Program-made: the position numbers and the translations under genes
NCBI GenBank assembly: GCA_905250025.1
Contig: CAJNOJ010000236.1
Coordinates: forward strand, 62,001 to 126,000
Length of the DNA stretch: 64,000 nt
DNA from: Adineta ricciae
Lineage: Eukaryota; Rotifera; Eurotatoria; Adinetida; Adinetidae
Reading direction: 5' to 3'
Notes under the pieces: generated by a model
Seen by the model: the letters and a program-made list of their open reading frames with translations, nothing else
The model's database searches: none
What the model was told of the DNA's origin: nothing
In this document: one piece after another, positions 51,350-61,693 of the stretch
Layout of the letters: the number at the start of each line of letters is the position of its first letter
Numbering within the stretch: position 1 is the first letter of the stretch

Positions 51350-51798
51350 TTACGAGAAAACTTCCCCAGGTGTTCAAGATCTTTAGATTTTACTTTTTGA
51401 CGATAGGTAAAACTCAATGAGATACGAAAAATCTCTGAAGGATTCGTGCGCTTAGTTATAGGTATTTTACTGGAATTTTTCGCGTATACCAAGGCATCTA
51501 CTAACGAATCGAATGTCAGTATCTTGAGCTCAGATTTTATCTACAGATAGGTATATTAGCAGATAGAAAGTTCTGAAAATTTCAGCTCCAAACAATGTTT
51601 TCTTTCTGAAATATCAAAATCGAAAAGAAAAAGAACAACTGAAGAATCTTCAGAAAGCGATGGCTGATTTTTCGATTTTGATATTTCAGAAAGAAAACAT
51701 TGCTTTGAGCTAAAATTTTCAGGACTTTCTATCTGCCAATATACCCATCTGTAGGTAAAATCTAAAGGTCTTGAACACCTGGGAAAGTTCCCTCGTTA
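51350..51798. repeat. imperfect inverted repeat (foldback element)
   Basis: Inner arms 51533-51627 and 51668-51762 are reverse complements with about 7 mismatches in 95 positions, around a 40-nt loop. The outer part of the arm continues as 51350-51393 against 51755-51798. The left arm is interrupted by about 139 bp (51394-51532) that has no partner on the right. Transcribed RNA would fold into a long hairpin. It may be a MITE-like foldback element that has suffered an insertion or deletion. No transposase is present. Confidence 0.85.
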
Positions 51799-53793
51799 GT
51801 TAAAGAATTGATTGTCTCCTTTTCGTTAAACAAAGATATCTCTCTCGTCAACGATCGAAAAAAAATGTCACCGTAGTAAAAATCTTCAAGAAAAGAAGCA
51901 TCCATATGGTGGGTGCGTGTCTTATACGTGAATGATTCTCTAAATTATTTTTTCATTCAAATGTATATGTATGCATATTCAGAATACAAGCCTCAGAACG
52001 GATTTTTCATGATTAATCACGCAATAGTACGAGCGAACAAAGCAATGATGAAGGATCTCTGCTCAACTTGACTGTCTTCTTCGCAGAAATCATTGTTTTA
52101 CATCGAGAACTGATGAAATTTGTTTTTCTAGGAGAGAAAAGTGCACGATAAGGAACATCTACGTCATTGTCTTGCGTCTGGTTCTTTATTCATTTCAAAT
52201 TTCATAGGAAATTGTTTCATCCGACTCCAAGAAAAGGTATTAGATACTATTCATTCATTCATTTATTCAATGACTTTTTCGAAAACAAAGAAGTAGAAAA
52301 ACCGATTATTTCCATCCTTTTTTCTTTCTAAATATATTATAAATCGCAGTGCTTTCAAGGAAAGCTAACAAAAGAGAAAAAAGCAATTGTAAACTTTTCA
52401 TTGATTTACTTACTTCATCTTACATATTATCTACAGTGAGAAATACGATTATCTACAAGTCTTAGATTAGAGCACGAAACTATCGTTTTTTTTTCTCCGT
52501 TTAGCTTCTTGTCATTCTAATATAGAAAGTTTCTCGCAATTTATATCTAATTATTGCAGCAAAATCTTATATGTGCCGTTCGTTGTCGAGTTCTTATCAT
52601 CAATAATCAAAATATTCTGGAAGCTTTCCTTCATGACACTATATCTATTTCATGCTACTTGTCACTAATAACGCATAGCGACCATGCGCTGTCGATATAA
52701 TCTAGCTGATAGAGCATACTCCTTCAACTGCATACACACCCTTAATCGTATTAGAATGCGCAACGAACACGAGAAGAAAAATATGAGAAATGTAGACGAA
52801 GAAAAACTATATAGACTGATCAAATATAGCAAAATCTAATTGCTCTTTCCCTAAAAAAAATATAATAGGATCACTTTAATGGGACACAAATATATCATAA
52901 TCGAACATCTTATGAAAAAAAGCCGACTATTCCAATCGAATATTGATTTTGGAAGATTTATCTGCTCAATCAGATTAGAAATCACATCGACGGGAACATT
53001 TACTCTTCAGTAAACTTATTAACAATCGTCTTGTATATGCGAAATTACAATCTAATGATAAAAAAAACTTGTTGTTTTTTCGACCTTTGTTACTAAATAT
53101 CTGATCGCTCATTGACATTTGTAATTATCAATCGAATAACACCCTAATTATTTAAATAGCTAATAAACGATGAGATCAGGCAATGTAATTGACTAATAAT
53201 CTCTTTAACTAACTACCTCCACTGCTCATCATTAAGTAAATCCTCAATGTTTACCTTCAGGTAATAGTTAACTAAACATGAAATGTAACATTCACGTTCT
53301 GACTGATCCGCTCAAGATTGTTGTTGTGTTCGTAACACTTTCGATTCGACACAGAAGTCTAATGAACTAAGTACACGGTATTTATCTTAACTAGACGCGT
53401 CTGTGACACATGATTAAACAACATGCAATATAGTCATGTTCTCACAAATCATGATAAACAGTCCGATCGATAAATTAATCCCTATCGAAAATCATAATGG
53501 AAGATTTCTTCAACGAGAGAGAGAGAGAAAAAAGAAACGAACATCGACTAGTCGAATAAAAATATATTTAATGTTACCTTGATGAGATCATCGATCGCCT
53601 ACACATGAAATCAATTTCTATTTTGTATGTGCTTGTAAAAGCATCGAACATGTCAACGTCGAAGAATGATTCTGCTTATATAAGGCTTGGACTCTCAATT
53701 TGACAGTCAATACCATAAGCAAGGAAGGCAGACAAACAGAAAGAACATTATTGATTAACATGTAATTGATGAATGAATATATCTATGCATAGG
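51799..53793. other. gene-poor interval
   Basis: About 2 kb between the two repeat elements. AT-rich, with no coding frames above background, short homopolymers and a GA run near 53515-53528. Confidence 0.45.
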
Positions 53794-54316
53794 TGTCATA
53801 ATATCATTACGCTGGGTATCCAGAGCTGAATGTCTCGATACCCAGGAGGATAGCCAAATTGACTTCATCTGTCGATCTCGTTAGCCGTTACCGGATAATC
53901 AAAGTGTATCTTTTGAGATTTGAGGAATTTGAGTGAATTTGGTCAGACTATCTCGCGACCACAAATCAAAACTACATACTTCTTGAGGGTGCAGGAAAAA
54001 GCTTGGTACGTGGACGAAAGCCTTTTAGGATTTTAACTCCAACAAGTGATACCTTGACGAGGGCTTCGTATGCTCATCAGCTGTGGCTCAGCAACTTAGG
54101 CGTACAGTACCGAATTACATTCCCTTCTGGATTCTCATAGCTCTTGCTGTCTCTGATACCATTCAGTGCTTCCATTAGACTCTGGTCTTGAACAGCAACT
54201 TCTTCAGAGGCCATTAGTCGATATCCATCTCGTTACCCGCTGGGTATCGACCAAATTCCTCTGGATATACTGTTGTCGATTTTTAAACGGATACCCAAGG
54301 TAATAATATTATGACA
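53794..54316. mobile_element. non-autonomous TIR element (MITE-like), 523 bp
   Basis: Terminal inverted repeats 53794-53821 and 54289-54316 begin TGTCATAATAT and end GGGTATCC, with about 25 of 28 positions identical. The similarity continues less perfectly inward, where a TCGATACCCAG block is present in both ends near 53838 and 54242. The interior is non-coding and somewhat more GC-rich than its surroundings. A clear target-site duplication was not found, so the superfamily is open. The GGGTATC motif occurs repeatedly in direct and inverted form, which may be transposase binding sites. Confidence 0.78.
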
Positions 54317-54723
54317 TCACTCTATATATGAGATAATAATTATCTTTAATCAGTGTATATTAGTTAGTGGAAAAGAAGAACTGCTCTACACATAGGAATG
54401 GGCTGGTTTGTGATAAAAAAGCAACTTTGGTCACGTGATTGACTTGGAAAGTAAATCTGTGTGTAGAAGATGAAAAACTGTTGTTCTGTTTGTAAGAAAA
54501 TGAATATTTCCTATTCGAGAATCAATTATTGCTTTGCATTTCTATATTTATCGTTTATTTATTATCTTGCAAATCAGCTGCGTGATTAAGTCGACAGAAA
54601 ACAGCCTAATTTTCACGGAAATCAATACCAGCGTTTCCATATATAATGAATTCATTTTCTAAAGTATCAATTTGTCAGCGATAAAACGAACTGAATTGCA
54701 GTTCAAATGCAATTATCTTAGAT
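54317..54723. other. short spacer, nothing recognised
   Basis: AT-rich sequence between the TIR element and the 3' end of the tetraspanin-like gene. Confidence 0.4.
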
Positions 54724-55709
54724 TTATTCAAAATTTGACTTTTCGTATGTATTTACATATAAAGATTTGTCCGTTCTATTCAATGGAATTGTTGGATGAG
54801 AATAACGAGTAACCATGTGATTATCTGTTAATTTATTCATTTGATATTCATCATTTATCGGGATATTAGCGACACGGTTTTGTATCGTTTTATTTGCTGG
54901 ATAATACGGATATTTCGTTTCAGGTTGCATTGGACGAGTCTCATTGTTGTGATCGTACTGATCGGTCATGTGACACGTCACATAAATTGTCCATAAGCCT
55001 AACAGAAGACAAAGACAGCCAGATGTGATCTCTGAAATGAGTATAGGCACAAGTGTCAATGCAGCTCGAGTGATTATTTTTACACAACCACGTTGCTCGT
55101 CTTGATCAGCGTATAACAATCGATATTTATCATCACGATTACATTCTGCTGCTTGAGAGTATTGCTTCGTCCATGTTGAATCTTGTGTTGTACAACAATC
55201 GTTACTATTTTCAATTTTGAGCAATTCATCTCTTGCTGATGTCTCTAGATTTTCTAGTTTCAGTCGACTTGTTCATCTTGAAATGCTGATCACTTACTAT
55301 TGTGAAGAATGAAATCGACGAGCAATCGTTCGATATCAATAGAGAAATTGTCCACAATATTCTGCACGAATCCGAGCATAATAACCGCCAGAACAATGAG
55401 ACCAATGCCTAGAATAATATTCGAGACAATGGAAATGATCAACATTTCCGTTCGACCATCGAGAAGAACAGCAATAAATGCAAGAATAGACGAAAGACAT
55501 ACAATAATGCTAATGATAATAGCAATCGTTGGAAATGATTTATTTATTTTATTAGTGACATAGTCACGCTTACGTTCACGATTCAACAGACTTGCATCAC
55601 GTTGTAATCGATAGAGACTTAGAATAAATGTGATCGAAGCTGTTATAATGACTAAACAGCTCAAAGAGTAGAGAATATAATGGCTGGCTGATTGTTTAAT
55701 GAGTGTCAT
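54724..55709 (-). CDS. tetraspanin-like four-transmembrane protein
   Basis: Two exons on the minus strand (55709-55298, 55244-54724) give 310 residues; intron 53 bp. TM1 is about residues 10-33 (YILYSLSCLVIITASITFIL). A long first loop with basic residues (LNRERKRDY) precedes TM2 (TIAIIISIIVCLSSILAFIA). TM3 is IISIVSNIILGIGLIVLAVI. A Cys-containing loop of about 75 residues (NSNDCCTTQD, AECNRDD, RGC) precedes TM4 (LVPILISEITSGCLCLLLGL). The C-terminal tail is about 95 residues, tyrosine- and asparagine-rich, with KYPYYP. The loop carries Cys-Cys but lacks the following Gly of the CCG motif, so this may instead be another tetraspan family. Function unknown. Confidence 0.65.
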
Positions 55710-56540
55710 TCGATGGCGAGAAGAGAGACTTAGTTTCCAGAGACAAAAAACGCGCTTTAGAGAAGTAAGAAGAATGTATGTGTAAAATAAAGATAAATTG
55801 GAAATACATTCTCAAGAGATTGTAAAACAAATACAGCAGCTTGACTTAATATGACGTTCGTTTTTGAGAGAAATCGGTCGCGTCGACCTTTTTCGCTGCA
55901 GTCATTTCGATGATTTGTCATCCGATATGATTTTATTATTTCCGTTTTTCTTCAACGAATAGTTCATGTTCATTGCAATCCTCATAGGATCATCATTAGT
56001 AGAAGCAACTGAATGTGTATTCACAAATGGCACTTGATTAACGTCTGGGAAGCTTCGAAATAAGAAAGGATTTCTCTCATAGGTTGAACTATTTATTATT
56101 GATTTTCTCTCATTCTTATCATGGCATTCAGTTGATTGAAGTTGTGGTTACAGCGTCAAGAGGATGACTTTTTCTTTTGAACGATGCGGCGTCAACAGTA
56201 CGAGAACAGGACGCAGGAAAAAAAAACTTTCCAGAGAGCGGCGAAAGAGGAAAAGAAAACGAATCGTTGAATGCTGGAATTATGATAATAGTTGTTGCAT
56301 ACATTCTCCTTTCCTCAATGATGAACGTGCTTCTCGGAATTTCTTTTACAACTCGTCCGCTAGTAGTGAACTCTGAATCTAAATATATGTTTGCTCTAGG
56401 TTTTTTTCTATTTCCTTTTTTTCCTTTCTGTCTATGTTTGACAAGGAAATGAGAGCGAACGTTCGCCTTATACTGTGTCCTTTTTCTTTCTTGTTTCTTT
56501 CTCCCAACTAGTTCGAATACATCGACATAAAAGCTCACTT
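55710..56540. other. divergent intergenic region
   Basis: Between the minus-strand tetraspanin-like gene and the plus-strand MIT gene, probably with both promoters. Open frames on both strands near 56130-56540 are lysine/phenylalanine-rich and overlap antisense, so they are treated as chance. Confidence 0.5.
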
Positions 56541-56971
56541 ATGGACAATAATACGGATGGTAAGAAGGCTCCGCAAAACTTCAAAGTTTTCTCATATATT
56601 CGTGTGCTTTTTCAGCTTGCACAGCCATGACTCCAATTAATGAAAACGTTTGTCTGGACGTTTGTACAAGCACAGGGGATTTTGATAAACTGAAACAGGG
56701 ATTAACATTACTTGAACAAGCAAAAATGCTTGATCATAATCGAGATTATTACGCAGCTATACGTCATTATCGCGATGGTGTTGACTATCTAATGGACGAA
56801 TTCATGTCTCGTCCCTGTGCGAACGAACAATCAAAGGAATATCTCCGTTTAAAATGTCACAAGATATTAAATCGTGTTGATATTCTGAAAAAATTAATCA
56901 AACAACAAGAACATGAGACCATACAGGAGGCAATCAACTCGGAAGAACAATCCGGCGAGACAGAATCCTAA
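56541..56971 (+). CDS. MIT-domain protein (small)
   Basis: Two exons (56541-56559, 56616-56971) give 124 residues. Residues about 32-100 form a three-helix microtubule-interacting and trafficking domain: LKQGLTLLEQAKMLDHNRDY, YAAIRHYRDGVDYLM, then ANEQSKEYLRLKCHKILNRV and DILKKLIKQQE. MIT domains bind ESCRT-III tails in VPS4, spastin and related proteins. Here no ATPase or kinase domain follows, so it is a stand-alone module, as in some small ESCRT regulators. The N terminus has several Cys (ACTAMT, CLDVCTS). The next gene starts 142 bp downstream on the same strand. Confidence 0.75.
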
Positions 56972-57021
56972 AGAATCACTGCATATCCGTGTCTAACATG
57001 TTCTTTTTTCTCATTTCGTCA

Positions 57022-57027
57022 AATAAA
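57022..57027 (+). terminator. AATAAA polyadenylation signal of the MIT gene
   Basis: Hexamer 51 nt after the MIT stop and 87 nt before the next ATG. An acceptor-like AG follows at 57082-57083. Confidence 0.5.
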
Positions 57028-57113
57028 ACTAGATGATTGTTCTTTGTTCTGTCTTGTGTTTCTTTTTTATCTTGATTTTGTAGATGAAAAAACTCTAATG
57101 AAATTTTCATCGC

Positions 57114-57560
57114 ATGGACACAACTTCTATTTATAAAACATCTAATAAAATACCCGTTGCCATTCCGTATCCATCGACAACGAGAGTTGAAACACTGACA
57201 AGAACAGACGAAGAAGAAAATGACTTTATCTCTCGAAATCAGTTTCGCTTAGCATTTGCGTTCAGCGGTTTGTGGCTTTCATACTGCTGGTGGCTTTCCG
57301 AACGCTATCGATTCGATTTCGGTCAATATACCATCGCAATTCGACTTCTTTTCTGTGTTTTACATGTATTAACTGTGTGGAAAATCTTTCAATATATGAT
57401 GCGGATCGCGTTTCGTTTTCATCGATTGACGCGACGATTGCGCGCGAGTTTGCCCCAGCATTTGATGATGATTGGCTTGTCATTGTTTTTATTTGGATTA
57501 TTAACATTAGTTCTTAACTTCAAACAATTCTTACGGGAAGCTTTTGCGATTGTTGATTAA
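57114..57560 (+). CDS. predicted multi-pass membrane protein, unknown family
   Basis: Single exon, 148 residues, not recognised. A polar N terminus of about 45 residues with an acidic patch (TDEEENDF) precedes a segment AFAFSGLWLSYCWWLSERYR, a second TM (AIRLLFCVLHVLTVWKIF), a very basic cytosolic-type loop (RFHRLTRRLRA) and a third TM (LMMIGLSLFLFGLLTLVLNF). The start at 57114 is the first ATG, 30 nt after an acceptor-like AG. Codon use resembles its neighbours, which supports a real gene. Its position directly behind the MIT gene suggests cotranscription. Confidence 0.6.
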   Translation: MDTTSIYKTSNKIPVAIPYPSTTRVETLTRTDEEENDFISRNQFRLAFAFSGLWLSYCWWLSERYRFDFGQYTIAIRLLFCVLHVLTVWKIFQYMMRIAFRFHRLTRRLRASLPQHLMMIGLSLFLFGLLTLVLNFKQFLREAFAIVD

Positions 57561-60437
57561 GAGTTTATATATAAACTATCTAGTTGTTTTTTTTCCTCCT
57601 AAATTAGTAACTTATTTTTCTTGTCGTTAAGGATATTTGTTAAGAACAACGATTGTGTGCAACATTTTATCATTCCAATTAGAAATACATGATTTTTTTT
57701 GCCGTTATGGAATGGGCTTAAAAATATTTTCAGCTTTAATGAATTGACACGCGAGAGAAACGTTCGATTTAGCATGAACAGGACTTGATGGTTTGACGTT
57801 TCGGATGTGCGGGTATAACATTGATATTTGATGAAGGAGACAACATGCAGAGTTCTTGGCTGTTAGTTTTAAGGATGAAATTGAACGACAGAAAGAGTTC
57901 TTTTACCCTAAGACAAAGTGGCATCCGATCGGTTTTCCCGTTAGGAAATTTGAACATATCATTGGAATCGGAATATCCAGCGTAATAAGTATCTATTCTT
58001 TCATGTAGATCTAATCATACGATTCGATGAATGGAGAAAGTTTCCAGCATGACTTTTTATTACAGAGACAATGAGACGTTCTTGCGACTTGATCTTCGGA
58101 GTCAAATTACAAGAAGGAAAAGCATATCTTTGTCATGGCTTCGACTGAGATTCCAGAACATTGCTAAATTTCTTTGTGAAGAAGAAAGTACGATCAAGAT
58201 TAGTTCTTATTCTTTCGATAAAACAAATAAGGAATGTTATCCTTAAGCGTATAGATAAGTATTTGACTGGTTTCTTCTTATTATTAAGTATTCAATCAGT
58301 AGCGATAGGTGAGACTATACAACGACGATGAATATCGACGAATTAGTAAGTTGTACTCATTCAGAACTTATTTATCGAACATCCAGCTACTTGAATTATT
58401 ATGGTAAGAACAACGTCATAGTATCACTCGTGACAAATGTTATTTTTTACTAAATTAATAGGCACTGATCCGCTTTTTCTCTACTAACAGTTAATCATTG
58501 AGTAGTTTTTATAGTGCAGCGCACAATTCATCTTTGTTCTCAGTTTTGTTTTGTACTATGTGTACCTGTGTAAAGTAATAGACGAATGGACCGAAGGCAT
58601 ATATTACATCCTGTACTTCTCCAATTAATATTATTCATTTCTATGTAAATACGTCTTAGTTTTTCCGTGGCATTGGAAAATTAGTTTCGTGTCACTTAGA
58701 TTCAGGCCAAACATATGATTTGTTGCTTTAAGGTGAGTGAGTGCAATATAATCTGTCGCAAAAGGTGAGGTATATGCCATTCGTGCTGCTACATCTAGGA
58801 CATTCCATTCGGTACAATGATAATTGTTTATGATATACTTTCGACGATGAAATGTGCTCTATATCAAGGATAGATTTTGTTCCGTTTTAGACAAATATGT
58901 TTGATTTATTAAAACATTGATTTGTTTCTGATAGGAACTTTTTTTTAGAGTTGATGCGAACGTCGTCGCTCAAAGTACTCGACATTTATTAACTTTTTTT
59001 TTTTATCAATTTCACGACAATATATGACATGTAGAGGTAATGCGTACGTTAATTGAAAGGCGAACTGTCCGGAATTTCCGGTTTTTTAGAATTCAGGCCT
59101 ACATGTCGCAGTAAATGAATTGCTGGTCGATTGATTTTTGCGGATGTCACAGCAAAGCTACTTTCATTGACGTCATTTCAAATGATTTTCGACTGTGAGA
59201 CAAAAATAGACATTAATTAACTTATCTATTATTAATTTACTGCATTTAATATGAACAGGAGTGTAGATTGAGATTTCAGAGATCCTCGTAAGACTTGCGA
59301 ATATGATTAAATCCTTTAAGGAGACGATCGACAAAGTTTTCTTCATCTACAGGAGCGCACACGATCATGAAGAACGCAATCATCTCAAGAGATAAGTGCG
59401 CATTTAACAATTCATCAGATCATTAGAATGAAGTTTTTTTTATAGAAGTAAGTAAAATGATAAGAGAATGCTTTTTGTCTCCGGGAAGTCATGATTTTGT
59501 TTGAAATATCAGAGAGGAAATGTTCTTGGCGAGTATCGATGCCGAATAAGAAAGATTCTCCATAGGTATTTTCTATCTTTACGTTAGAATTAAAAAGCAA
59601 AGCAGCATGTCTACTATAATGAAGAATTTTGTTTGTATGATTAGGTTTTTAGAGCATATTTTAAGGTCGATATACGCTGTTCACTTTCCAAATGATTGTA
59701 ATTGTGTAGGATAGCGCATACAAATTTCACAGCGCAATTTATACATCATTCGAAACGAGTTTTCCAACAGAGAACTGCTAATTAATTAGAAGAGACTTCA
59801 CATAAGAACCGTCTCGTTCGTCGGCTCCATATCATATTCATTCATGTTATAATTTCAGAAGTTTGTGTACGCATATGTTGCATGAAAATAATTTTCTCGT
59901 GGGATGCGTATCGAGGCCCAGATGAAAAGTCTTTTAGATTGTGCATGTTGATACACAGAGATTAGATTTTATCATACGGAAAATAAGACGTGTCTAAGCA
60001 TGCAACGAGCACAGGGATATAATTTCATATATTGTAATGAAGCGACCATTGAAACCATTCTATTTGATCGCAGCTGTCTTCTCAACATGTTGCGCAGCTA
60101 TTTCCCATTGTTAGATCAAATAAGGCAATGTCAGTGTAAGTTAACATTTAGTTTCTTTTTTCTTGTTTATTGAAATTAAGACAGGCATTACGGGTTAGAT
60201 TGCAATGAGTCAATCAGTACTGTTTTTAATTGCCAGTTTCATCCAAAAGGTATTTACAGATATCCTGATGTCAACGAAGTACATAATTGTGATGTGTTTA
60301 CACGAGGTTGACAACACCTCTAAAACATCGGTAGAGAGCCTTTAGCAATGTTTTTTTTTCATTAAAATAACATTAGATTAACAGATCGGATTGTCTCAGA
60401 GAAGATGAGATTTTGCGTCTTTTGAACCCTTTTGATT
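57561..60437. other. gene-poor interval
   Basis: About 2.9 kb of AT-rich DNA with dispersed stops and poly-T runs. No homologous protein segment, tRNA or rRNA was recognised on either strand. Confidence 0.5.
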
Positions 60438-60705
60438 TCACGGTATCATCTGCAAGGTCGTGTTTTTCTCGTAATGAATGAAAGCATCGTTTTGACAGGG
60501 TACTTGCCGCCGGGAAAACACAATCTTTCTAATCTTCAAAACCAACTTTTCCGCACCGTCTTGAATCCAATCCGTCATGAGACGTTGATAAGGTGAAATA
60601 TCTTTCTGCTGCATTACAGAGTTCGTACGTACTAATCTAATCCAGTACGGATGACTTGTTTTCTTTTGTGCAACGGCAACTATAAAACACGGCATAGTTA
60701 ATCGT
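60438..60705 (-). pseudogene. orphan exon-like open frame, possible gene remnant
   Basis: Minus-strand open frame with balanced, protein-like composition: VAVAQKKTSHPYWIRLVRTN, then SPYQRLMTDWIQDGAEKLVL, then a stop at 60438. A splice acceptor (TTTTATAG) can be placed at its 5' edge. An intron with a GT donor would join it to a short upstream segment (NLSGSFV), but no start codon or further exons were found. Family not recognised. It may be the last exon of a gene whose other exons are degraded, or a transferred fragment. Confidence 0.3.
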
Positions 60706-61437
60706 ATATAGTTAATAATTCGATTCAAAAAGGGCGAACAAACATACATGACAAAGCTTCCAGACAAGTTGACTTGTTTTGTAAGTTAATTTCATTGTTG
60801 TGAACCGTATGAATGTCTTTCTTCAAAAGAAAATGAAAGAAGCGAACAACGGGACCACTAGTATTGTTCTTATTCAATTATCTGAGCTGTAACGAGTACG
60901 ATCTTTTGTAAATTTCATTATTATGAGCTGTTATATATACATTCAAACTTTTGCATTCGTCATCAATAGAAATTGCATTGTTTATTCTATAATAGGCAAA
61001 CTTATCGAGTGATTTTCTCGCATAAAATCGTTCTATTCATCGAGCGATTTCCGTCTGCGAATAGTTCTTCAGAAAACAAAAAGAACAGAAAGTTTCTCGT
61101 GTCTTCGTCATAGGTCGTTGAAAGTAAAGTGAGTAAACAAAGTTTTTTTCCTATTTTAAAAAACATTAAAAGATAACTTTTTTCATCGTCATCAGCCACG
61201 TTCGTTGAGTTGTCATGAAGAGATCCATTCAATTTCCTCCGTCAGACAGAAATGTTTCTTTGCTTTTGTTCTCATCAGGAAATATATGAAAATCTTTAAA
61301 TTTGCCAAATATCATATGTGAACGTTTGCACAGCTCCAGTAAAACAACTGTGAATTTGATGACAACATCAAAGTGACAAAGAAATGATGGAAAGAGAGGA
61401 AGAAAAACGAAGTCTTTCCTTTCTACATCACTTCTTT

Positions 61438-61439
<2 letters not shown>

Positions 61440-61467
<28 letters not shown>
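61440..61467. repeat. (GA)n microsatellite
   Basis: About fourteen uninterrupted GA units, upstream of the GPCR at 61694. Confidence 0.9.
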
Positions 61468-61474
<7 letters not shown>

Positions 61475-61693
61475 GAAAAATACATCTGAGTCGAACGTAG
61501 TTAACTCTCTCGAAAACTTCACTTTTAATCAATCAAATATATATGTCAGAAGTGCTTGTCAAAGGTAGGAAAAGACACGAGAGAGAAAAAATGTTTTCTA
61601 ATTTAAAAAAAATATATTGACAGGCTGATTTGCCTTTTTTCGATTCCAACTCCCGACTAGATACATTCCAAACAAGGAAACTTCTCTTTCTAG

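Noticed and set aside
52690..52760. tRNA-like stretch (TAGCTGATAGAGCA resembles a D-arm)
   Set aside because: No matching B box (GGTTCGANTCC-type), no acceptor stem pairing and no T-arm; not a tRNA.
56128..56538. Long minus-strand frame of 136 codons
   Set aside because: Lys/Arg/Phe-rich, overlaps equally long frames on the other strand, has no motif and sits in the promoter region of two genes.
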